Below are positions 1 to 6,414 of a DNA stretch of 64,000 nt, piece after piece; the first letter of the stretch is position 1; every line of letters starts with the position of its first letter. The DNA is taken from NCBI GenBank assembly GCA_023444055.1, contig JAEZRV010000007.1, positions 1 to 64,000 of the forward strand, read 5' to 3'. The position numbers and the translations under genes are program-made. The DNA comes from Bacillota bacterium. GTDB lineage: Bacteria > Bacillota > Clostridia > Acetivibrionales > DSM-1351. The notes beneath the pieces were generated by a model. That model saw nothing but the letters and a program-made list of their open reading frames with translations, was not told where the DNA came from and searched no databases.

Positions 1-2
1 AT

Positions 3-797
3 GGATTCCAAATTACCGTTAATGCGCTTGCTCTTTTTACCGCTGGAGCAGCTTCTACAATGAAGTGTTTTGTTGCGGGCACGATGATATTAACTGTAGC
101 TGGCTTAGTCGCAATTGAGAATATCAAAGCAGGCGACAGAGTAATCTCGACAAATACTTATACTTTTGAAGTCGCCGAGAAGACGGTGCTTGAAACTTAC
201 ATACGAGAAACAACAGAACTTGTTCATTTGACAATCAACGGCGACTTAATCAAGACAACCTATGAGCATCCGTTTTATGTTAAAGATGTTGGTTTCGTTA
301 ATGCTGGGGGACTGGAAGTTGGCAATGAGGTGCTTGATTCAAATGGCAACGTCTTAGTAGTTGAAAACAGAAAAGTTGAAATTACTGATGAACCAACTAA
401 GGTTTACAACTTCCAAGTCGATGATTTCCACACTTATCATGTTGGCGATAATGGTGTATTGGTTCATAATGCAAATAACTATACTAACATAGATAGTAAA
501 GCTTTCGAAAAAGAAATATGTAAAATGTCTTCTAATGAAAGAGTGGCAGCGGTTAAAACTAAAGCAAAAGAAATATGTGATGGAAAAGGATTTATTAAAG
601 ATAATAAGCTATCTAGGATAAATGGAAGAGATGTATATAGAGATAGTAAAACAGGAAATTTATATGCAGTTGATTCACAACATGGTAGATTTGAAATGTT
701 AAATGCTAAAGGAAAACATCAAGGTGAAGTAAATTTTGAGTTTGAGGTAACAAAGCCAGCTGATAATTCAGGAAAACATAATCTTAAAACGAAGTAA
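3..797 (+). CDS. C-terminal end of a Hint-processed polymorphic toxin with a colicin E3-like ribonuclease tip (5' truncated by window edge)
   Basis: The frame is open to the left edge, so this is the end of a larger secreted or Rhs-like toxin; the first Met visible is at 60. Counting from that Met, residues 3-138 form a Hint (intein-like) domain that begins CFVAGT, contains IEnIkaGD and ends VLVHNA, the usual pre-toxin releasing module. The last ~105 residues are the toxin tip. They contain Asp205-x-x-His208-Gly-x-x-x-Glu212, the spacing of the catalytic Asp510/His513/Glu517 of colicin E3, and then a KPAD-x-SGKHNLK tail resembling the colicin E3 C-terminus. The inferred activity is cleavage of 16S rRNA in the decoding centre. 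The DNA becomes more AT-rich where the tip begins (about position 475), as expected of an exchanged toxin module. The family match is from motifs only. Confidence 0.8.
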   Translation, partial: GFQITVNALALFTAGAASTMKCFVAGTMILTVAGLVAIENIKAGDRVISTNTYTFEVAEKTVLETYIRETTELVHLTINGDLIKTTYEHPFYVKDVGFVNAGGLEVGNEVLDSNGNVLVVENRKVEITDEPTKVYNFQVDDFHTYHVGDNGVLVHNANNYTNIDSKAFEKEICKMSSNERVAAVKTKAKEICDGKGFIKDNKLSRINGRDVYRDSKTGNLYAVDSQHGRFEMLNAKGKHQGEVNFEFEVTKPADNSGKHNLKTK

Positions 798-810
798 AGG
801 ATGATGGGAT

Positions 811-1359
811 ATGGAAAAACTATTAAATGATTTAATAAAAAGAATATATATAAACAAGGATTACGAATATTTTAAGAATAGATGCAAGGAGAGTATAGAG
901 TTTAATAAGGAATTTAATACAAAAGTTGACCAATATGTTAGAGATATAGCAGAAGAAAACATAGAAGGTTTTTCATCTCAAAGGTGGTACTTTAAATTTG
1001 ATAGCTATAAAAATGGTCTATTTAAAGTATCATATCGTACATTATTACAAATATCCAAGATTAGCCCTATTTTTTATATACAACACGAATTTGAAGTAGA
1101 AAACTATGATAACAATAAGATGTGCCCTGTATTAGATGGATTTGGCACAGAGCCTTATATTAAAAATCAAGCTAATTTATATGAAATCATAAAAGGGTAT
1201 TTGGAAGAAATAGGATATGCAGAAATAGATTATTCACAATTTAATGAGATAGTCCTCAATGTAGAGAATGATTTTACTAATATGATAGATGGAGAAAAGT
1301 ATTCGGTGGAAGATTTAATTTTTAATGATATGCTGGATATTGGGGATAGTAGTAACTAA
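811..1359 (+). CDS. Probable immunity protein for the upstream toxin
   Basis: This 182-residue protein is acidic and soluble, with no signal peptide and many aromatic residues. It starts 13 bases after the toxin stop with an AAGGATG-type ribosome site. A small gene directly after a Hint-toxin tip is nearly always the cognate immunity gene, and that position is the main evidence. It is about twice the length of classical colicin E3 immunity proteins (~85 residues) and I see no clear resemblance to them, so it may be another immunity fold that binds an E3-like nuclease. Base composition matches the AT-rich toxin tip, which suggests that tip and immunity gene moved together. Confidence 0.6.
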   Translation: MEKLLNDLIKRIYINKDYEYFKNRCKESIEFNKEFNTKVDQYVRDIAEENIEGFSSQRWYFKFDSYKNGLFKVSYRTLLQISKISPIFYIQHEFEVENYDNNKMCPVLDGFGTEPYIKNQANLYEIIKGYLEEIGYAEIDYSQFNEIVLNVENDFTNMIDGEKYSVEDLIFNDMLDIGDSSN

Positions 1360-1365
1360 AGAAGC

Positions 1366-1637
1366 TAAAACTAGATACATTTTTGATTACAAGTTTTGAA
1401 CAAATAGCAAACAAAAAACTATGCAAACAAAGTATTGAGAAATTTGAGTTCTCAAGTTCTGAATGCTACTTTGACATCATAGTGTATGACCCATTGGAGG
1501 ATGAAGACGTATACATAGAAACATAGATTAATATGGGTACAATTACAAATAGTGAGGTAAGTGGTTAGGATAAAGGTTTTAGGTTTGCAATAAAGTTAGA
1601 TTAATTTGATGAGTTTACAAATGGACTAAATATACCG
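1366..1637 (+). pseudogene. Decayed ORF behind the immunity gene
   Basis: One frame gives a plausible protein-like translation (about 90 codons, including SSSECYFDIIVYDPLEDED and INMGTITNSEVSG) broken by three in-frame stops at 1524, 1566 and 1602. No start codon or ribosome site is clear. It runs in the same frame into the IS66 fragment at about 1638. It looks like a former gene, perhaps a second or displaced immunity gene. I do not recognise the family. Confidence 0.45.
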
Positions 1638-2191
1638 GGTTCTGGTGGTGCCATCGGGCGTGCCTACTGTGATAAACTCTTCAAGTTTGAAAGAAAGTGG
1701 AAAGAGCTGTCACCTAACGAGGGGAAAAAGAATAGACTGATATGTAGCGTCCCTGTGTTGGAGGCCTTTTTCGCATGGGCAGAAAATGTAGTTACGAATC
1801 AGGATATCTGAAAAAAGCCACTAAATATACCTTAAACCATAAGAAGAACTTCACAAACTTTCTGCTTGACGGAAGGGTACCGTTATCTAATAATTTATCT
1901 GAGATAGCTGTGAAACCTGTGGCTATAACACGTAAGAACTCCCTGTTTTCTGACTCGCCACAAGGAGCAGAAGCATCGGCAATAGTATTTAGCATTATAA
2001 ATACGGCTATAGCTAATAACCTTGATGCATATAAATATTTAGAATATATCTTCCGCAAACTGCCAAACATTGATTTTACATCAGATAATTCTGTACTGGA
2101 TGAATATCTGCCATGGTCTAAAAATGTACAACTTGAGTGCGGAATTAATACAAGAGATAAAAAGGAGGAACCTTGCAGTGAGCCAGCCTAA
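1638..2191 (+). pseudogene. IS66-family transposase, C-terminal fragment with frameshift
   Basis: From 1638 one frame reads IGRAYCDKLFKFERKWKEL and PVLEAFFAWAE, typical of the IS66 DDE transposase. The reading then moves to the +2 frame near 1780-1800 and continues as YLKKATKYTLNH, DGRVPLSNNLSE, RKNSLFSDSPQGAEA and IINTAIANNLDAYKYLEYIF, ending with the family's usual LPWSKNVQL tail. The N-terminal two thirds are missing and there is at least one frameshift, so it cannot make an active transposase. It marks the 3' part of a decayed IS66 insertion. Confidence 0.8.
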
Positions 2192-2456
2192 TATTGATTA
2201 TGTAATGAACATGACTAAAGAATATCTCAGCGGCAAAATGAGTGTAACTGATTAACGTTTGGATTTTTCATATGAACTTGATCAGAGGTATAAAAAAATG
2301 CATCGAGAAGATGATGATTACTGCGAATTGATATATGAGTGTCTCTACGAAGAAGGAGTAGCCTTATACGACGACTTGTCAGATGTAGAATTCAAGAAAT
2401 TGATACGAAAACAATATAACTACATAAAGAAAATTGCAAAAGAAGGATTCTGGTAA
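2178..2456 (+). pseudogene. Small IS66-associated ORF interrupted by one stop codon
   Basis: A GTG at 2178 follows a strong AAAGGAGG site. The frame runs 25 codons to TAA at 2253 and then continues in the same frame to 2456 (LDFSYELDQRYKKMHREDDD, then LSDVEFKKLIRKQYNYIKK). Without the single TAA this would be a 92-residue acidic protein. Its place directly after the transposase fragment suggests a passenger or accessory ORF of the IS66 element. The part after the stop might still be made from TTG 2259, but no ribosome site precedes that codon. Confidence 0.5.
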
Positions 2457-2460
2457 AAAG

Positions 2461-2487
2461 CAGCTCCACAGGTTTGATGTGGAGCTG
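2461..2487 (+). terminator. Hairpin after the IS66 remnant
   Basis: Perfect 10-bp stem CAGCTCCACA / TGTGGAGCTG with a 7-base loop, lying five bases after the preceding stop. The following T-tract is weak, so termination may be inefficient. It separates the IS66 debris from the truncated peptidase frame. Confidence 0.55.
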
Positions 2488-2496
2488 TTACTTTAG

Positions 2497-3570
2497 GGTA
2501 CGGTATGTGTTCCATCGCTTACAATTCTTGAGGATTGCTGGGATGTATATATAGAAGATATAAAAATGAATGAGCCGTGTACTTCTGTTAATTACTCTAG
2601 TGATCCAAAAAAGTATAAAGTTAACATAGTTATTATGGGAACAGGGGTTCAAGGGTATAAATCAGGCTGGGCATATGCGGGTATTGACAATGCCGGATAC
2701 CCATACCTAATGTGTGATGCAGCCGCGATGACTTACAATCCTATAACGTGGGTAACTCCACATGAGTTGGGGCATGTAATGCAATTTGCCCAAGGAAATA
2801 ACTGGTGGCAAAATAATGGATATTTAGGGCCTTGGTATGAGGCAGTTGCAAATTGGTTTAGAGAGCAATATCTTTACAGTTCAAAATATACTGCTAATAC
2901 CAACTATGCAACAGATTTATCAGCTTATTATTTAAGACAGACTAATCTAATGGCTTGCAATGGACGTGCTTATTATGAGGCTTGGCCTATCCTTCAGTAT
3001 TTAGAAGATAATCCGGAAAATTTTATAGGATATGGAAAAGGTTTTGTAGGAAAAATGCTTAATAACGGTTCGAAAACTGATACAATATATGATTTGATAG
3101 AAAATTTAAATAGTAATGCGAATCTTTCAGATACAATAGGATATTTTGCTAGCCATATGTCAACTATAGATTTTAAATATAAAAATAGATACAAAAACAA
3201 GTTTAATCAAATTAGTCAAAGAATAGAGAATGGACAACCTCAAATACTAATGTTTGAGCCTGGAACAGCAGAAGTTTTAGAAATACAATGTAACATTGTT
3301 CAATTTCATGATGAAGAAATATCAGGGTATCACGACTCATGTTTGGCTTCGGATTTTTTTGAGGACTGGATATCAAGCAATCCTGATGGGCTGGAAATTA
3401 ATGAGTGTGCAGGATATAAAGTTATGCTTTTCTTAAGTGGCGAGGATACATTGCAAAATCTTGAAAAAAGTGACATGGATGTTTACTGGAGCATTTGTAG
3501 CCAGTTAATTCTTAAAACTAAGGATTTGCCCGAAGGAGCTCAAGTTAAAGGTATTGAATTTACTGAATAG
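2497..3570 (+). pseudogene. N-terminally truncated metallopeptidase-like protein (DUF6055-like)
   Basis: The frame is open from 2497, just after an in-frame stop. It begins in mid-domain with ILEDCWDVYIEDIKMNEPC, which looks like family sequence rather than a start. ATG 2566 has no ribosome site. A zinc-peptidase motif HELGH occurs in WVTPHELGHVMQF, followed by NNWW and a downstream Glu in YEAVANWFREQ. The last ~110 residues have a different character and could be another domain. No signal peptide remains, although such proteins are usually secreted. IS66 fragments lie on both sides, so loss of the 5' end by insertion or deletion is the simplest explanation. It may be untranslated. Confidence 0.6.
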
Positions 3571-3613
3571 GAACAAATATAGTTATCAACACTAATTCAT
3601 CAGATTTTCAGAC

Positions 3614-3648
3614 CCGGTAGACCAATAAAACGGTTGCCGGTTTTTTTT
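3614..3648 (+). terminator. Rho-independent terminator
   Basis: A G+C-rich stem (CCGGTAG-ACC against GGTTGCCGG, with one bulge and one wobble) is followed by eight T residues. It lies 44 bases after the truncated peptidase gene. Confidence 0.7.
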
Positions 3649-3675
3649 CTAAAAACAGTTATGTAGTTACAGTAT

Positions 3676-3886
3676 AGTAACCGTCAAAGCAATCGACACC
3701 TACATATGAGGTCATTAAGATGTTAAACTGAGTCCAAGGAGGTAGGAATATATGGGTTCAGTTAAGCGAACCAATGAGGAATGGGTTAAATTGTTTGAAC
3801 AGCAAAGCATGAGTGGTCAGACACTGAAAGCGTGGCGTGCAGAGATAGTAGGACTTTCTTTTTTAGAATGTATCAAGCTAATTTAA
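3676..3886 (+). mobile_element. IS66-family left-end fragment with truncated first ORF
   Basis: GTAACCGTCAAAGCAATC at 3679 looks like an IS66 terminal repeat. After a GGAGG site, ATG 3752 opens a 44-codon ORF beginning MGSVKRTNEEWVKLFEQQ and SGQTLKAWRAE, the N-terminus of the small IS66 ORF1 (TnpA-type). It then diverges and stops at 3886. The remainder of the IS is absent. With the 3' fragment at 1638-2456 it suggests that one or two IS66 copies were deleted or rearranged around the peptidase fragment. Confidence 0.6.
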
Positions 3887-3891
3887 TAATA

Positions 3892-3906
3892 TGTGATTTA
3901 GTCACA
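3892..3906 (+). promoter_or_regulatory. CRP/FNR-type operator 1 and promoter of the ferredoxin-DUF6132 pair
   Basis: TGTGATTTAGTCACA is a 15-bp near-palindrome. A TATAAT -10 box follows at 3929-3934, with 22 bases between site and box, which puts the site centre near -42 of the expected start, the class II activator position. There is no good -35 box, consistent with dependence on an activator. A second copy stands before thioredoxin (4584), and the likely regulator is encoded at 5227-5901. Confidence 0.7.
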
Positions 3907-4099
3907 GAAAGTATGATATCGATTAAGATATAATTTATTCAGATAGTAAATTATTGATGCAGGTAAAATTATTTTGCAGGTAACACAATTTAGATTTTAA
4001 TCTTTTTTAGTGCATTATATATATAAAACTATAATGGAATTTAAAGAGGTTAGCTAATTACTTAAATAAGATATTTTAAAGAATGGGAGGTAATATATT

Positions 4100-4351
4100 A
4101 TGAAAAATGGGATCTTAAATTTTTTTACTAATGATAAGAATACCAATAATGTACAAAACCAGCATAAAGATAAAGATTTGCAGGTTAATAAATCAAGATG
4201 CCCGCAAAATCATGCTTGTCCTTCAACTAAAGTATGTCCTGTAGGAGCACTTACACAAGAAGGTTATGCTGCCCCCACTGTGGATATGGATAAATGCATT
4301 AAGTGCGGTAAATGTGTAAAGTTCTGCCCAATGAGAGCTCTATCTTTTTAA
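4100..4351 (+). CDS. Small dicluster 4Fe-4S ferredoxin-like protein
   Basis: An 83-residue cytosolic protein with a GGGAGG ribosome site at about 4084. A basic, polar N-terminal ~33 residues is followed by two cysteine groups: a rearranged set in RCPQNHACPSTKVCPVGAL and a canonical CIKCGKCVKFCP. This suggests two [4Fe-4S] clusters and an electron-transfer role. Its likely partners are the next gene (membrane protein) and the thioredoxin downstream, since all share the TGTGA...TCACA operator. The electron donor and acceptor cannot be read from the sequence. Confidence 0.75.
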   Translation: MKNGILNFFTNDKNTNNVQNQHKDKDLQVNKSRCPQNHACPSTKVCPVGALTQEGYAAPTVDMDKCIKCGKCVKFCPMRALSF

Positions 4352-4409
4352 TAAATTGATAGATAAAAAAAACACAGGTTTTGGCTTTTGGCGTAAAAAG
4401 GAGGTTGTT

Positions 4410-4571
4410 ATGATAAAATTTATGCTAGCCGCTATTATAGGTGGTATACTTGGATTTATTTATTACAAGTTTGTGGGATGTTCCAGCGGTACATGCCCTT
4501 TAACATCTAATCCTTTTATATCTACAATATACGGTTCTATTATTGGAGTTCTGTTTGCAAATGCAATATGA
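4410..4571 (+). CDS. Small membrane protein, DUF6132-like
   Basis: ATG 4410 has an excellent AAAGGAGG site; the frame is open further upstream without one. The 53-residue product has two hydrophobic segments (about 3-20 and 35-52) around a loop GCSSGTCPLTSNP containing two cysteines. This Cys-loop between two helices is typical of DUF6132, a family of unknown function often found near thioredoxins and rhodaneses. It is probably co-transcribed with the ferredoxin-like gene (58-base gap). A role in membrane redox or sulfur handling is inference. Confidence 0.65.
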   Translation: MIKFMLAAIIGGILGFIYYKFVGCSSGTCPLTSNPFISTIYGSIIGVLFANAI

Positions 4572-4583
4572 ATTTTAGCCTAC

Positions 4584-4598
4584 TGTGACTTAGTCACA
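4584..4598 (+). promoter_or_regulatory. CRP/FNR-type operator 2 and thioredoxin promoter
   Basis: TGTGACTTAGTCACA is a perfect inverted repeat with 7-bp arms and a single central base. Candidate -10 boxes are TAAAAT (4620) or TATAAT (4625), giving 21 or 26 bases between site and box. The geometry resembles operator 1, and the two sites differ by one base. Confidence 0.7.
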
Positions 4599-4656
4599 GA
4601 AATAATTTGGAGTCTAAAGTAAAATATAATTAAGATAAATAAAGGAGTTGATTAAT

Positions 4657-4968
4657 ATGTCAGTTATTAAACTAACAAAAAATAATTTTGAAAATGAGGT
4701 TATGAAATCTAATAAGCCTGTGTTGATAGACTTCTGGGCACCTTGGTGTGGACCTTGCCGAATGGTTTCTCCAGTTATAGATGAAATTGCAGAAAATGCA
4801 AAAGATTTTAAAGTTGCTAAGGTAAATGTAGATGAGGAAGGTGAGCTTGCACAGGCTTTTAGGGTAATGAGTATTCCTACACTGGTTGTAGTAAAAGATG
4901 GTAAGGTTACTTCACAGACAGTGGGTGTTAAGCAAAAGGCACAAATTCTTCAAATGGTAAATAATTAG
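4657..4968 (+). CDS. trxA: Thioredoxin
   Basis: A 103-residue thioredoxin fold with the active site WAPWCGPCRM and the cis-proline motif SIPTLVV. It is a cytosolic disulfide reductase. ATG 4657 is chosen because AAAGGAG ends nine bases before it; the TTG at 4648 would overlap the ribosome site. The gene has its own promoter with a TGTGA...TCACA operator and ends at a strong hairpin (5051-5091). The regulator gene follows, which suggests a small redox regulon. Confidence 0.92.
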   Translation: MSVIKLTKNNFENEVMKSNKPVLIDFWAPWCGPCRMVSPVIDEIAENAKDFKVAKVNVDEEGELAQAFRVMSIPTLVVVKDGKVTSQTVGVKQKAQILQMVNN

Positions 4969-5050
4969 CTCATGATGGAAAACATCAACATGTATATAAC
5001 AAACCTCCCTCTAAAATATTGATTGAACTTAGAAGTACAAAGCATATGAC

Positions 5051-5110
5051 CCTCAAATAGATTCGCCTTAAGTGTAGAATCTGTTTGGAGGCATTTGCTT
5101 TTTTATTTTT
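5051..5110 (+). terminator. Terminator after thioredoxin
   Basis: A ~14-bp stem, CCTCAAATAGATTC pairing with GAATCTGTTTGGAGG (one bulge and one G-U pair), encloses a 12-base loop and is followed shortly by a T-rich run. Confidence 0.75.
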
Positions 5111-5226
5111 TATTTATATTATTTCAATAAACTAGTTGCTGTATTGAAATTGATATAATGGGTATATTTTGTTACAATTACATAGTAATAAATGTGGTTT
5201 TCATTAAAAGATCAGAGGTGGGCACT

Positions 5227-5901
5227 ATGCTAAATAAGGAAAACAAAATGTTTTTGCAGGACAATTTAACTTTTTGGAATAAGCTGAGCGATAGCGAAAG
5301 TTCTTTACTTCTGAATAACATTTCTGACCTTGTATTTAAAAAAGGTGAAAATGTTCACAGTGCTGATAATGACTGTATTGGGGTTATAATCGTAAAATCA
5401 GGAGAACTGAGGACATATATCCTGTCTGAAGAAGGTAAAGAAATTACCTTATATAGAATGAGCAAAGGGGAAGTATGTGTTCTTTCAGCCTCATGCCTTG
5501 TAAAGGATATAACATTTGATGTTTATATAGATGCAGAGGTTGATACAGAGGTTTTGCTAATAAACTCTTATACATTTTCTCAGTTGCAATCAAAGAATAT
5601 TTATGTAGAAAATTTTATACTCCAAACAACAGTAAGCAGATTTTCAGATGTAATGTTTGCAATGCAGCAAATCCTATTTTTGAGCTTTGATAAAAGACTT
5701 GCATCATTTTTAATTGACGAAGCGGTGAAAAACAATTCTGACGATATAAAGCTTACTCAAGAGCAAATTGCAAAATATATAGGTACTGCGCGAGAGGTTG
5801 TAACCCGTATGCTAAAGCACTTCGAAAATGACGGTATAATCTCACTTTACAGGGGCGGCGTCGAAATTATTGATAAAAATAGCTTGAGAAAGATGCTGTA
5901 A
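5227..5901 (+). CDS. Crp/Fnr-family transcriptional regulator
   Basis: ATG 5227 has an AGAGGTG site; the upstream open stretch from 5158 is promoter-like sequence. The 224-residue protein has an N-terminal cyclic-nucleotide-binding-type beta barrel (~10-125), a dimer helix and a C-terminal winged helix-turn-helix. The recognition helix reads TAREVVTRMLKHFE with Arg189-Glu190-xxx-Arg194, exactly the Arg180-Glu181-xxx-Arg185 set by which E. coli CRP reads TGTGA. FNR-type Glu-xx-Ser-Arg is absent. Two cysteines in CVLSASC could sense redox, but no Fe-S cluster set is evident. The two TGTGA...TCACA sites at 3892 and 4584 are its likely operators. The ligand is unknown. Confidence 0.85.
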   Translation: MLNKENKMFLQDNLTFWNKLSDSESSLLLNNISDLVFKKGENVHSADNDCIGVIIVKSGELRTYILSEEGKEITLYRMSKGEVCVLSASCLVKDITFDVYIDAEVDTEVLLINSYTFSQLQSKNIYVENFILQTTVSRFSDVMFAMQQILFLSFDKRLASFLIDEAVKNNSDDIKLTQEQIAKYIGTAREVVTRMLKHFENDGIISLYRGGVEIIDKNSLRKML

Positions 5902-5965
5902 ATAATGTAAATAAAGTAAATAAATCCTAAGATACCGTAGTATTACCAATAATACTAGTTAGCGG

Positions 5966-6184
5966 TTAATAGCAACGTACACTGTCATGACAATCCAATT
6001 TCCAATCTGTCCACTTAGTTGAAGCCGATGTGGCTGCAATCCTTAAATTAGGAAGTATTGCATAAAGATTATTAGAAGTTGAAACAGCAAGCTTTCCTCT
6101 GAAGTTGCTTATTACAGGGAAGTCCATATCTATTCTAGTCCAGTTTCTATTTGTATCACGCCAGTAATTGGGAGAGATGTTTTA
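5966..6184 (-). pseudogene. C-terminal remnant of a BNR_4-type repeat protein
   Basis: On the minus strand about 70 codons read cleanly: NYWRDTNRNWTRIDMDFPV, then NFRGKLAVSTSNNLYAILP and a Trp-rich end, to a stop at 5966. An in-frame stop precedes it at about 6182. This resembles the C-terminus of BNR_4 (sialidase-like propeller) proteins linked to polysaccharide breakdown. No start or ribosome site exists, so it is a leftover. Family assignment is from memory of the motif pattern. Confidence 0.5.
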
Positions 6185-6414
6185 GATTTATTTTGGAACA
6201 AATCATTGATAAGTATTAACAGCAATAGACTTTTATGGAGGAAAATTGAGCATATATTGTAAAAATGGTAAATATATTACCAAATAATGTTGTTTTGTGG
6301 TAAAATATACATGTAGCGAAGTAAATAACTGCTTTAATTTCCAGATAAATTTGTTAGGTTTAATGCTGGAAATAGAAATTTAAACCTATCAAAATTAATG
6401 ATAAGGAGAAAATT
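6185..6414 (+). other. Leader region of the LRR protein
   Basis: An AT-rich stretch with a probable -10 box TAAAAT near 6302 and an AAGGAG ribosome site just before ATG 6415. At 6224-6250 it holds a copy of a short motif (ATAGACTTTT...AAAATTGAG) that recurs near 11343, 37005 and 37071. No further gene is seen. Confidence 0.4.

Noticed and set aside
1792..2070. 92-codon minus-strand ORF in the IS66 fragment
   Set aside because: The plus strand carries clear IS66 transposase motifs, so the minus ORF is a shadow.
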